From contig CM057232.1 in the NCBI GenBank assembly GCA_029891385.1, positions 64,107,824 to 64,171,823 on the forward strand: a stretch of 64,000 nucleotides of DNA. Reading direction: 5' to 3'. This DNA comes from Erythroxylum novogranatense (Eukaryota > Streptophyta > Magnoliopsida > Malpighiales > Erythroxylaceae). The notes under the pieces were generated by a model, which saw only the letters and a list, made by a program, of their open reading frames with translations, did no database searches and had not been told where the DNA came from. Made by a program: the position numbers and the translations under genes. Below, piece by piece: positions 34,332 through 46,260 of the stretch (position 1 is the first letter of the stretch; each line of letters opens with the position of its first letter).

Positions 34332-34343
34332 TGGTATTAGAGC
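34332..34343 (+). other. Primer binding site of the SIRE-type element
   Basis: TGGTATTAGAGC, one mismatch from the initiator tRNA-Met complement, 16 bases after the LTR end. Confidence 0.8.
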
Positions 34344-34387
34344 GAGGTTTTTAAGAAACATTGTCACAAAGTGAGGACAAAGTTCCA

Positions 34388-35995
34388 TGGCTGAGTCACA
34401 TGTTTTTATAGCTGAAGGTGCCTCGATCACAAGATCTCCTTCATTTAATGGTGAGGATTACCATTATTGGAAGGACAGGATGTGGCTCTTCATAGAATCC
34501 ACACATATTGATCTTTAAGATATCATCGAGCATGGTCTATATACACCAATAGATGATGAAGGCAATAACATCTCTTGTGACAGATGGTCAGTTGATCAAG
34601 AAGCTCGATTTCAGTTGAATTCAAAGGCCAAGTTCTTTCTAGGTTATGCCCTAATCAGAAGTGAATACGATAAGGCTCATGGATGCGTACCTACAAAGGA
34701 GATGTAGGACACATTAGCCATTGCACACGAAGGAATAAATCAAGTGAAAGAGTCCAAGATTAGTATTCTTGTTCATCAGTATGAGTTGTTCAAAATGAAA
34801 TATGAGGAGTCTATTGATCAGATGTTTGGACGATTTCAAACAATCATTAACGAACTTAAAGCTCTTAGGAGAATCTACGATAATCAAGATCATGTCAGGA
34901 GGATTCTTAGAAGTCTACCTAAAAGATGGAGACCCAAGGTTATAGTAATATAAGAAGCCAAGGACTTAAGTAAGCTGAAGCTAGATGAATTACTTGGTTC
35001 ACTGAAGATCCATGAATCAGAGCTTGATGCCGAAGAGAAACCTAGGAGAGATAAGTCTATCGCATTAAAGACTAGTCAAAAGAATCAAAAGAACCAGAAA
35101 AATAGAAGCACATCATGAAAAGCATTAAAGATTGAAGAAATCAAGGATAATGATACCAGTGAGTCTGATCAAGATTCAAGTGAAGATGATGATGAATTAT
35201 CCTTCATTTTAAGAAAGATTAAAAGGATGTGGAAAAAGAAAATGAAAGGAAATAAAGATTTTTCTTTTAATAAGAATAGCAAAGAAGAATGAGAAAATGT
35301 TTGTCATCTACTACGAATACAACAAACCAGGACATTACAAGTCTGAATGTCCATTACTCAAAAGAAAGCAGATGAAAATTAAAGAAAATAAAAAGAGCAT
35401 GATGGCAACATGGGAAGACTTCGATTCATCCGAATCTGATTCCGATTCAGTAGTATCAAAGCAAGCAAACATATACTTGGTAGCTAAAGAAGAATGCAAA
35501 GATAAGGTAGCTTCTAACCTTAATGATCTTCAAGAAGCGTACTTAGAATTATTAGAAGATTCTCATGCTATTCTAGAGAAATATAGAATTCTAATAAAGA
35601 AATTTACGGAAAGCTTGAAGAACATGAAAGTGTTAGAAAAAGAAAATGTCTGTCTTAAGAAATAAGTAGACGATATGTGAAAGAAAGTAACTGTAGATAG
35701 ATTTGAAGAAATTAATCAATTGAAACAAAGGATTAATAGTCTTTCATCAACATTTACTGATATAACTAAAAGGATGAATGAGATGATTGGAAGATATAGA
35801 CATCCAAAGGATAAGAGTGGTTTAGGATTTACAAATAATAATGTTCATTATAATAAGAACTGTGTTTCTGGCAGAAAGAATAAGAAACAATATTCTTATT
35901 ATTCGAGGAATTATTGTAAGTCTAACCCCAAAGGACCCAAGAAAATATGGGTACTTAAAAAGGATATAATATATATTGTAGACCTCTCTTATTGA
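34388..35995 (+). pseudogene. SIRE-type gag
   Basis: The ATG at 34388 gives MAESHVFIAEGASITRSPSF, then a capsid domain with GEDYHYWKDRMWLFIES and LFKMKYEESIDQMFGRF and ILRSLPKRWRPKV. A Lys- and Asp/Ser-rich stretch follows. The zinc knuckle reads YYEYNKPGHYKSEC at about 35303-35345: His and the last Cys remain, while the first two Cys positions are Tyr, so metal binding should be lost. C-terminal parts include an acidic segment (FDSSESDSDS) and a helical, Leu/Glu-rich region (LQEAYLELLEDSHAILEKY). Stops and shifts occur at about 34518, 34707, 34951, 35116, 35290 and 35663. Confidence 0.85.
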
Positions 35996-36389
35996 AAAAA
36001 GCAACTAGCACCAATGGTACTTAGACAGTGGATGTTCGCGACACATGGTGGGAAGAAGGTCTATATTCCTAGACCTCCAAAATAAGAAAGGATGAACAGT
36101 AACTTTTGGAGACAACCAGTAAGGCAAAATAATTGGAATCGACAAAATTAGTAAAGATTCTTTTGCGTCTATTGATAATGTTTCACTAGTTGAAGGATTA
36201 AAGGATAATCTAATTAGTGTAAGTCAATTACGTGATTATAGTTTTGAAGTATCCTTTAACCAAAATTCTTGTGTAGTCAAAAACAAGGACGGTTCTGTAT
36301 TCTTTTCTGCCAAGAGCAAAACAATCTTTATAAGATTGATTTAGATGTTTTGAAAAGTCAAAATATTTCGTGTTTTATATCAACAGATG
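35996..36389 (+). pseudogene. SIRE-type aspartic protease
   Basis: The plus strand reads WYLDSGCSRHMVG near 36015-36050, the copia protease active site with D-S-G intact, then FGDNQ, GIDKIS and the conserved VEGLKDNLISVSQLRD near 36192-36235 and NSCVVKNKDG near 36265-36295. At least two stops (before KKQ and after FLDLQNKKG) and small shifts break it. It joins integrase without a gap, as in a polyprotein. Confidence 0.82.
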
Positions 36390-37530
36390 AAGAAAAACTA
36401 ATTTGGTGTAAAAAGCTAGGTCATGTTAGTTTTAAACATATTTCCAAGTTGGTTAGACATGATTTGGTAAGAAATTTACCAAAAATAAGTTTTAACAAAG
36501 ATTTCTTTTGTGGGAGTTATCAAAAAGGAAAACAAAATAAAAACATCTTTTTCTTCTAAAAACATTGTAACCTCATCTAGACGTCTGGAGCTGTTACATA
36601 TAGATTTGTTTGGTCCAACTAGAACTTTAAGTCTTGGTAGAAAGAAGTATAGTCTCGTAATTGTTGATGACTTCACTAGATTTTGTTGGATATCGTTTTT
36701 ATCACATAAAGATGAATCTCTTAAGTGCTTTAGACTTCTTTCCAAAAAGTTACAAAATGAAAAAGGAACTTCTATTGCTAGAATTAGGAGTGATCATGGC
36801 GAAGAATTTGAAAAAGAAAATTTCAGAATGTTTTGTGAAGAGAATAGAAATTTTCATAATTTCTCTACTCCTAGAACTCTACAACAAAATGGAGTTGTAG
36901 AAAGAAAGAACAAGACAATTCAAGAAATGGCAAGGACTATGCTATGTGAAATGAATCTTCCTAAGTATTTCTAAGTAAAAGCTATAAATACAACTTGTTA
37001 TATTCAAAATAGAGTATGTCTGCATCCTATGTTAAATAAAACTCCATATGGGTTATGGAAAGGAAGAAAACCAAATATTTCTTACTTCCATCCTTTCGGA
37101 TGCAAATGCAATATATTGGAAACAAAAACAAATTTGGATAAATTTGATTCTAAAATCAATTCAGGAATTTTTTTTAGATATTCAATCTCTTCTAAAGCTT
37201 ATAGAGTTTATAATCTTGTTTCTAGATCTACTGAAGAATCTGTGCATGTTAGATTTGAGGATGATTCTCATTCAAATAGAAAAGATGATTCTGATGATGA
37301 AACTATATCTGATCCTTTAGTTGATAAACTAGTTTTGTCACCTCTAGTTGATCCCCCTGATAAGATAGAAGTCATTCCTGAAAACTTTAGTCTGAGGAAA
37401 GACTGGAAGTATAAATCTTCGCATCTAGAAAATCTTATTTTAGGTGAAACTTCAGAAGGAGTGAGAACTAGGTCTAAGTTCAAAAGAGAGGTAAATGTAG
37501 CTTTTGTTTCTGAGTTATAACCTAAGAAAA
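36390..37530 (+). pseudogene. SIRE-type integrase
   Basis: The pre-integrase zinc region reads LIWCKKLGHVSFKHISKLV and FCGSYQKGKQ (36395-36530). The catalytic core is well kept at 36510-36974: LLHIDLFGPTRTLSLG, SLVIVDDFTRFCW, IARIRSDHGEEFE and STPRTLQQNGVVERKNKTIQEMARTML, so all three acidic residues are visible. A stop at 36972 (KYF, stop, VKAINTTCYIQNR) precedes the C-terminal part, 37029-37520, with TPYGLWKGRKPNISYFHPFGC and KAYRVYNL. The last segment is the acidic linker toward RT (DDSDDETISDPLVD). Confidence 0.88.
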
Positions 37531-37638
37531 TTGATGAAGCTCTTCAAGATGAAGCTTGGATTTTAATTATGCAAGAGGAGTTAAATCAATTTGTTAGAAG
37601 CAAAGTTTGGTCCTTAGTTCCTAGACCATTAAATAAGT
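37531..37638 (+). pseudogene. SIRE-type reverse transcriptase, first codons only
   Basis: PKKIDEALQDEAWILIMQEELNQF and KVWSLVPRPLNK match the opening of copia RT. The homology ends within one codon or so of the junction with LTR C, which begins GATCATTCAACACGTACC. The break is a deletion junction. Confidence 0.85.
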
Positions 37639-37769
37639 CGATCATTCAACACGTACCACACCCCAAAATTATTAAAACATTATAATCATTCACATCTTAT
37701 GCATATGCAATACTTATGAGCCTCACTTTCTATGTTATTTCTTTGTTGTGACCGAGTACCTATAACTGT

Positions 37770-37881
37770 CCTGTATTCATTTTGGATACTAGGCTCATTA
37801 ATAACTATCCCGTATCTTTTGTGGATACCGAACTCATTAATAACTGCCCTGTATCTGTTAGAGATGCCAGGCTCATTTTAC
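37770..37881. repeat. Three-unit 39-bp repeat in LTR C
   Basis: Units start at 37770, 37809 and 37848; each runs CCYGTATCT...GATACC...CTCATTAATAACT. It is the counterpart of 7750-7860. Confidence 0.85.
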
Positions 37882-39060
37882 ATAGTGAGCCTTTGGCTCT
37901 TAATCACTTTCCGAGCTCTAGGCTCTTTTTCACATTTTAAGCTCTAAGCTCTTTTGTGGTGGCTACTCTAGTCACAACTACCTTTACCCTTTTTGCATTC
38001 ATGTAATGAAATGCATCAATCATATATGATCAACTTTTCACTTTCACATATCATCGGACATTAGTCCGACATTCAACATTAAAGTTGAGAATCATTCTTT
38101 TTCATTCATATGCATATTCACATTTTTTTTGGAGCTAGGTCTGAAATTTAACAATCAAGTCATGTATCACATATTTCATCAAATTCACATACAAGGAGCA
38201 CTTCAATATCTCAATCATACCTCACATCAGACCTTCTGTCTGGAATTCAACACAATCAACCACATTCATATGATCATTCAGTAATCAATCAATACAAAAA
38301 TTCAAAATAGAATAAACAATGAAATGAGAATATCTAGGTCAACTCACAGTACACATCAGATTAGCAATTGCTTCTAAGATCTGAAAACGTCTGAATGCAG
38401 ATGTTTATCTTGAACATCAAAATTCTGCAATACACACATTACACACACACACACACATTAATAACTTTGCACAATTATAAGCATTTATTTATGAACAAAT
38501 GTATATGCTGTAGGAAAATCCCGGGAGGTACATCACATGTACAGGCAGCGGAAAACAAAATTTTTATTCCCGGGACTTTCCGAAACCCGGATCCGTATCC
38601 GTATGAAGACATAAACCTAAATAGCCAAAAGAGACTATCTCTAAAGGTGATCCACGCAGAGATCGAAAAACCTAACGGATCAAACCCTTTGACCGGGAAT
38701 AGCTAGAAACAGTTAAAGGCTGCTAGACCTTACCTCATCTGGAGAGCTTGAGGAGACGTTGAAATCCTTGCCTTGAGAAGAGAAGAAAACATGATGCTTG
38801 ATGGAAGAAGAAGAAACATGAAACTTTTCCAAATCAAAGCTTAACCTTTAAGCTTTCAATTTCTTATCCTCCTTCACGCAAACCATACGGCCATTTAACT
38901 CTCCAAGCCATCTTTTATGTCTTTTTAACAATTAAAAACCAACCATGAGATGATGACATGTGTGGAGCTAATGGCCATTCATTTCATAAATGATTAAAGT
39001 AATAACTTTGAAAAGTCAAATGACTTTATCCTCTTCTCCCACATCCAACGTACACATGGC

Positions 39061-39075
39061 ATATATTTATATATA
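39061..39075 (-). promoter_or_regulatory. Possible TATA region of the solo LTR
   Basis: The minus strand has TATATATAAATATAT at the position equivalent to the TATA candidate in 21862-23774, next to the conserved GCCATGTG. Confidence 0.35.
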
Positions 39076-40356
39076 TTAATTAATTATTTACTTAATTAAT
39101 TAATATATATAATTACTAAAGTAGTCCATCAAGCTGGGCCTGGTCCTCTACCAAACTCTTGGGCCCGATCTTTAAACAACTTCTAAACCTTTCTTAGCAA
39201 TATTGATGTCGCGATATCATCGGGACATATCCCAATCCATTGGGATCCATTTAATCTAATGCTCTCCATAATTGGAACTCGTCCAATTACTATTTTCTGA
39301 TTCTCGAAACACTCTTATCGTGTGACCCTTTAGGCTCCGGTTATGTTGGCCACTTAGATTAACAATTAATCTGAGCAAGTCATGAGCGGTATCTAGCAAC
39401 ACATCATGACCCCAATTGACCGGAAAGTAATCGGTTTGATGTATTCATCACGAACCGGATCACAAACCCTTCCATGACAATTACCGTGCAATTAGTCCTT
39501 TCACCATCCTATACCCCACTTGGTTATGAGCATGGTCAAAGTGTCAACTCTTACTAGACCGAGTCTAGCCCAGTGATAACGAGATCTCGTCCTATGACTC
39601 ATTACTCTATATGTCCATGAAGACACTCTTCATGACATATTCACTCTGGCCAGAGATTTACAAGTAATGATCCTGACAAGAGGCCATGGGTATCTCCTCT
39701 GCTAATCCAGAAGTGGTGAATCCTTTATTGGCTACTCAATTATCTTCGAATACCTCAAGCTGTACCCAAGCACCACCCTATGAGTTACCTCTAGAAGGCA
39801 ACAAGGAATGGAGTCAAAGTACAGGATCAGTATCCAAGATATCCTTGAGTACCTCAAGTCTAAGGATACTTGCACCATTGCTATGATGAGATTATCACTG
39901 ACACTAGATAAGATATCCATGTGATGATCTCATGGCGGTCATCCAATGAACTTACTATCGCTAGTAAGCATCCACATGTCAATTCTAAATATCTCATATT
40001 TACGCTTACGAGATCCACCGCTTGATCCAATCAGGAATATGACATGTGCTAGTCTATCCGGATTAATGATGTCCGTCTCATTAATCCTATGACTAGGAAA
40101 ATTTAGATCTTGACATAATTGCACATGATAGGAATCTCGGAGTATGATCACATCATAATTTCCTTCATGCTATGTCATATATCATGGACTTCATTAATCG
40201 ATTAAAGATCCAATCAATTCATAAACAATGTTCATGAACATCAAATTAATGAATTATGCCTTTTCTTTATTTATTCATTCGATGCGCATACATTTGTGAA
40301 TAAAACGCTAAAGGGATTGCCTTTAGGGCACAAATAAACAATGATCGTCCTTGAAT

Positions 40357-40437
40357 AAGTCGACTTATGCAATGTACAAGTCGACTTATCGGTACTTTTC
40401 AAGAACAAGTCGACTTATCAGTAGTACAAGTCGACTT
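40357..40437. repeat. Four perfect AAGTCGACTT palindromes
   Basis: Exact 10-mers at 40357, 40378, 40407 and 40428, spaced 21, 29 and 21. Flanks are also partly repeated (GTACAAG before, ATCGGTA or ATCAGTA after). They lie within about 90 bp of the LTR edge, which is the U3 start in sense orientation. Confidence 0.97.
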
Positions 40438-42870
40438 GTACTTACATATGCAGACCATGTACAATGCATGTTCTTGACAATCCCAAGTATATTATCAAAT
40501 TATCCACATTCTCATTTTATAACTCAATGACTCATCATTTCATTTTTAGCATTATCTGCTCTCAAAAAACTTAAATTCTCATTCACTTTAACTTGGTACT
40601 CATTAGTCATTTCCTTTGAATCATAACTATAATCATATGAACCCCATCATCTCCATTATACACATGTCTTTGGCACTTTAATACCAACAATTCATTCACT
40701 ATTGTTATTCTAACATTTTATGATCATACAATATCCAAACTCTCATCCTTTCTTATAAATTCTCCAAAATTTCAAACCTTCGGGTTTATTTTCCATAATC
40801 TATTAGATAGTGAAAATGAGGTAATTTGGCAAACCTTTCTTCTAATAACATGTTCCCTAATGTCTTAAGTTTCTAATAAGACAAAGACATTTAATATTTC
40901 AAAAGTTATACTCCAAATAAATCGAACCATTCCTTAACTATAACAGTATTCTATACCCAACTTCAGGTCAGATTCTGGAACTATGGAGACCGAATTGGAA
41001 TTTAATTTCTCCATAACAATTTTATCCCTATGCTCTATTTTAATCTAAATTAAAAATCATCTCATTTAGATAACTAAATAACAAGTTATTCCTAAAATAC
41101 CGAAACATGTTCAGTGAAAATACTCCAGTTATCATTTTCCAAAACTCCTCATCAATTATATCCCAAATTCATGAATCAACCTCTCCATAATGATTTCAAA
41201 TGGTTATAGTTGTTTTTAAATATAAAGAGAAATGTGTTACAAGTCCAATGGTTCAAGTTCCATGTCATTTGGAGGTTCGGAGAAGAAGTTATAGCCAAAA
41301 GATCAAAGGATGTTCGCGTCAATCAACTTTCACTGCACCTTCACTATGCACGATCGTGCTTGTGCACGATCATGAGATCCCTTGTTACCCCTAAGTGTCA
41401 CAATCGTGCTTGTACAAGATCGTGCACTCCCATCTTTTTCAAACTTCATTCTGGCCCTTCTAAAAATAAACCTTCAGGTCAATGTTTCATGGTGATTTTG
41501 ACAAGGCAAATGAAGGATTTAGGCAAAATACTCTTCTAAACAGTTGTTCCTTTATGTCCTAATTTTCAAATGAAACCAATTTCATGCAATTTAGTTCGAT
41601 TTTTTGCAAGTTATGCTAAAAAATTTACAGATTGTTCCAAATCACGATAGAATCCATAAACTCAACTTCGAGCTAAATTTTGAAACTTTTATAGACAAAA
41701 TTCAATTTTGGTTCCTGTGTGAAAAATATAGCCATATGTCTGTAGTTTAATATGAACTTAAAAATCATCACATTTGAATGTACCAAGATATGGCAAAAAC
41801 ACAGATGCATGTTTAGTGGAAACACTACATCTGTACCTGCCCAGCACACTTCAACAATGTTCATCTCTAACTCTAATTCATCTTTACATCAATTTATGAA
41901 TCATTAATCATCATACAAGTAAAAGCAAGATATCGATGTATTCATTTCTTTACCCACATTCCAGCATACATAAATTACCATTTTTATGTCCATTTAACCT
42001 CTAACTATCATCAAATATACTTCCTTCAACAAATCAAGAAAGATTCATGTTTATACTTACTTGTTTCGCTTCATTTTCTTCAAATCACCAAGAAACCCTA
42101 GCTCCTCCACATATATGATCATCATTGTTGAAGGAGGAATATATTGGGTCTTTTATCAACAAGAGGAGGATAGCAAGGTATTGAAGTGGCCAGTATAAGA
42201 TTACGGTCAAAAATCACTTGGTGGAGGGTGGTAGGAGTTTCGTATAAGGAGAGTAGTGAGGAAGATGAAAATGTGTTTAGTGAAAATGAAAGACAACAAG
42301 GTTGTCTTTCAAATGGGAAATTAGGTGGGTTTTAAAAACTTGGTGGTGTCATGACACCTTCCACTCAAATGGTTTATGCTAAATAACACTTAGTTGCTTG
42401 GTTCATTTGTCTCCAATTTCTAATCCAATTTTCTCCCAATGTTTAGTGACACTTGTCATTAAATCTTAATGTCATTTATAAAAATTTCCACTACCATTGG
42501 ACTTTTATTCATACTACTTTTCCTGAATTGTTCTATGACTTGACATTTTTCTTAGTCCAAAATACATTGAATTCTCGAAAAATTCATAAACTTCACTAAA
42601 AATTCTAAATCAATAAACTACACTCTCCAAATCAATTTCCAGTATATAAAAACCATAATTCTCAATATAACACATTTATAATTCAATTATACCCGAAAAA
42701 TATCAAATGAGAGCATGTACAGTCATTTTATTATGCAAAAATTCAAATTCACTTGCATGTATACTAACATTATTCATGAGTATGAAAATGAATTTTTCTT
42801 AATATCTCTTTGATCTCACATGTACCAAATTTTAGGATTCTAACGCTTAGTATGGGAACGGAATGTTACA

Positions 42871-44340
42871 CTAATGCATGTAAATTTAGAAATGATTTTT
42901 TTGATGTTACTAAATCAATGTTAAACTTAATAAAGATATTTATCAAATATAAAGCTCTTCCTTAATTAATTAAAGCCTATCAATAAACAATAGATATTAG
43001 AGTTCCTCCTTTCTAGACATCAACAAATTAGTTAGTCATCATCATTGAATCAATAAACAAGAAAAGAAAGAAAATTACAAATTCATAAGATAAGAGAAGG
43101 TTTTCTAATGGAATTCTCAATCTTTTGTGTTCTTCATTCAGTTGGGATAATCTCAAATCTCTTTTCTTTCTTTAAAAAAATTAAATTAAATCACTCTTAA
43201 ATAAAGTAATTATTATAACCAATATAAGTTATAACATACTTATGTTTGAGAGTGTGTTCAAAACTAAAATTGTAATTTTTTAATCTAGCAAGCAACATAG
43301 GCTTAAACACTGTTATGTTCATTCTAAATTTTTAAATAGTCTCGAAGTAATCTTTAGTCCTATAACATGATCTCCTTTACTCTTGGTTTTGACGATTGTG
43401 TCATTGGTATAGAATTTTACACTTTTGTCTAGTAAGGGTGTGAACACCATATTGACTAACCTTTAGGAAATTGGCCCTTCATTCAATACTAATAAGTTCC
43501 ATTATGGGTGACAAATGAATTATTCTCTACGTCAGGCCCATACACAGCAATCTAGCTATAAAAAGAATAAATATCTATGAAGCTCAGCTACTCATAGTTT
43601 GACATACTATCTACTGGTTAGATGGTTTTAGGCAAAGGGTAGCTATCTTTACGACAAGTTGTATTAATGTATATGAAGTCTACACATGTTTAACTTTTCC
43701 TATTTAACTTTATGATCATCACTACATTGGCAAGACATTATAGATATTAGACCTCATATATGAAGCCAACTCTTAGCAAAATTTTCAATTCCTTGGCTTA
43801 TTAGATATTACTTGGGGGCTCGTGCAAATCTAGTACATCCCCTTTTTCACTCCATAAGCTCAAGATCAAATATATATTCATTCTTCTTCTTTTTAAATAA
43901 GCAATATTTCTAGTCATTTAATAAATAATGATCAAGTTAAACACAAGAAATATCTAATTTGTTAATGTATATATTATGTTCAAATTTTCGAGAAAAAAAG
44001 AAAGTATTATTTCTTATTATTCAAATCATATGTATTGGTTAATGTAATTGCATATATGCTGCCATTCCCATGAGAATTATATTTTATTAGCAAAGAAGAA
44101 AATAAATAGATTTATTATCTCCCTCTAATTGATTCAAGAATGAGAGAAAATACTAACGCCCTACTTTCGTATATCGATTGAAATACCTTTAGATATTTTT
44201 CATAGAAATAACATTTTTGCTTATTTTGACGATCCCAATACTAAAGAATTTGATAGGCTATATCTAGGATCTACATTCAACATGTGTGCCACTACCTTAG
44301 GATTGTCTTCTTGTATCTTTAGCCTTCCTAGCAAAAATGT
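42871..44340 (-). pseudogene. Tat-type gypsy reverse transcriptase fossil
   Basis: Read on the minus strand with many stops and shifts. Pieces fit the plant Tat/Ogre RT in order: LRKYANIFA and KVVAHMLNVDPR near 44265-44360; LRVGFIYEV, CLANVVMI and CVDFIYINT near 43660-43790; RKDSYPLPKT and LSFIDIYSFYS near 43580-43660; FYTNDTIVKTKSKGDHV near 43365-43425, corresponding to the YVDD region with its first Asp lost. From about 43330 down to 42871 nothing clear remains. It is far older than A, B or G. It starts directly after LTR C, so it is either the host sequence of element C or a separate truncated insertion. Confidence 0.65.
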
Positions 44341-45000
44341 TTGCATATTTCCTCAACAATGACTTTATAAATGCTCTTCCTACATTCATAATCTTTGCTT
44401 TTTTTAGATCTACCATATTCATCTATACCATCTCTTCTATCAGTTCTCCCTTATTCTCTCCTCAATCCCTGTAAATCAACTTCATTGTCACTAAAGCTTT
44501 CATTCATATTTTAGGGATGTCTAGTAGTACTATATAGTATCTTTCACATCTTTATGCACCTAAGCTACACAATTTTAGTTAGGAAATCAATAAATCAATA
44601 TCTAATAGGATTATAGCACAACCTTGAGGGAATAAAGGGATGGACTTCCCAAAATGGCATTGTAAGTTGTAGGTTTGTGAACCATGCATAATTATATAGA
44701 CCTAGGGGCTACATGAGTTGAGTCCTCAACTTAAGTAATAGCATGATCTTTCCTAAGTTGTGGATTTGTTCTCCATTAAAGCTAATCAATGTTGTTGAAA
44801 TATATTTTGTAGATTTTTTAGCTATGAAGCCATTGTAGAACAAGATGTCAATATATCATTGTTGATTAGGTTCCTTCTTATTTTAAAGGTAGCCAAATTT
44901 GATATTATGAACATAACATTGTCATTAGGATTAGCCAATTCAAAATTCTCCTAAAAATAGTTTGTTCTTTCAATCTCCTCTTCCTTTTTGCTTTACCAAT
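44341..45000 (-). pseudogene. Tat-type protease region fossil
   Basis: TTYNAILGSPSLYS on the minus strand at about 44625-44685 matches the conserved protease end of Tat elements (AYNAILGRP type). The catalytic D-[ST]-G could not be found. The rest is decayed AT-rich sequence. Confidence 0.5.
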
Positions 45001-46260
45001 GATTTCACATATAGTCTTAAGGTATATAAGATCTTTTTTAACTGAGTTTTTCTTTTATCCTAAAATCTCTACCTATGATAGTATTGATACCTTGACCCTA
45101 GGTGAAGCTCAGTTGGATCTGTCACTATATTCCCTTAATTAGGACCTATTTTGGCATCTACCATTACTCCTAACCCTAGATTTATTAGTAACAAATTGCT
45201 CTAATTGGCTTTTCGAACAAGTAGTCTATGTCTTTTTACAAATCCTTACATTCTTCTGTCTTATGTGTTTAGTTTAAGTGGAAAGGATAAAATTTATTTA
45301 AATGTCTAACCTTACAGTTATTCATTGGCAGTTTCAATAGATTTATAAGATCACTACTTCTAACATAATCTAGACCTATAAGCTCTTCTTTTGCCTTTAA
45401 TGTATTTATTGTCTCAAGCAACTACATCTTATTTTCTATTTCTTCTCTGTTGTTGGATCCCGTATGATGATCTTTCATTTCTCTCCTAGGAGTGTTTTAC
45501 CTCCTCTAGGGTGATGAAGAGTTGTGTCCACTCTTGCAATTCCTCTAAAGTGTAAACCTTATCTGTTAAAAAGGAACTCCATACAGATTGATGCTAATGT
45601 AGACATCTCTAGGCTATAACTATTATGGCAGAGTTCAAGCTTGTGCCTTGAGTAACTTTCATGATAAACCTTTTGTATGCACTTTTTAAGGTTCTCCTCA
45701 CATATCTATAACACATAAAAAATTGCCCTTCTTATGTAAAAATGAGCCTCAAATATGACTTAAGTTGCCCAAAACTTGAGATATCCCCTCTTGGAATGAT
45801 TTGATATCAATCCATCATAGTCTCCATTAAAGTTAAAGAGAAAGCTTTAAATTTCAAGGTGTCTACAGATCCTTAGAAGTCCACCGTTTCTTAGTATTGG
45901 GCTACATGATCCTTAAGGTATGTTGTGTCATTAAACGTCTCCAAGTTAGACACGTTGAATTTGGGTAGGGGTGGCTCACTTATGATCTCGTGAATGAAAT
46001 AACTATTTAGGGTTGGTAATGTCCTATCATGTGAAACATTTAAATGGGGTGGCAATGTTTCTAGGTCCATCTTTCCAAGATCATACATCAATGAAATTTG
46101 TCTCACATAGATGGTTCTTTAGTCTTATCGATGTCATTGGCCCCACCTTTGGTGTGAGAGTTACCTTGTTGTCGATAGTTTCTAAATTCGAGGACAGTGA
46201 TTTTCCTTTTACCAACCTGAGTTCTTTCTATTGCTAATAATGTATGTCTATGGATCCCTT
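45001..46260 (-). pseudogene. Tat-type gypsy gag fossil
   Basis: The minus strand reads EIISEPPLPKFNVSNLETFNDTT and YLKDHVAQY near 45895-46000. This is the conserved gag opening of Tat elements (PLPPKFK...YDGT.DP.DHL). Further on come FKAFSLTLMET near 45840-45860, RTLKSAYKRFIMKVTQG near 45650-45695, ELQEWTQLF near 45525-45550, and HKTEECKDL near 45240-45275, the short zinc-like motif of the family. There are stops throughout. An open stretch of 71 codons at 45891-46106 is the longest survivor. Confidence 0.68.

Larger units (their letters stand above)
33162..37638 (+). mobile_element. Truncated SIRE-type Ty1/copia element
   Basis: It holds a 5' LTR, a primer site, gag, protease, integrase and the first codons of RT, all on the plus strand in copia order. 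At about 37638 the pol sequence breaks off and joins LTR C, so most of RT, all of RNase H and the 3' LTR are missing. The SIRE assignment rests on the LTR length (about 1.15 kb), the gag opening and the WYLDSGCSRHM protease style. The truncation removed DNA on both sides, since the rest of element C's interior is also absent. Confidence 0.85.
38509..40446 (-). mobile_element. Solo LTR of an Angela-type copia element inside LTR C
   Basis: 1,938 bp from TGTAGGAAAATCCC to TGTACTTACA, flanked by TATGC at 38504-38508 and 40447-40451. The filled site can be compared with 8465-8480 in the left LTR. There is no internal region. It is a sister copy of 21862-23774, with long matching stretches such as CGTGTGACCCTTTAGGC. 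The array of four AAGTCGACTT palindromes lies just inside its right edge. Confidence 0.93.
37639..42870 (-). repeat. Right LTR of element C, with nested solo LTR
   Basis: It matches 7630-9433 and 30240-31740. It is truncated at the left where it meets the SIRE fragment and ends AGTATGGGAACGGAATGTTACA at 42870. Without the nested solo LTR (38509-40446) it is about 3.3 kb. It includes the GCACGATCGTGC palindrome near 41345-41358. Short frames inside it are not credible genes. Confidence 0.85.

Noticed and set aside
38395..38706. Open frame of 103 codons over the solo LTR edge
   Set aside because: It spans the junction between LTR C and the solo LTR, so it cannot be an ancestral gene.
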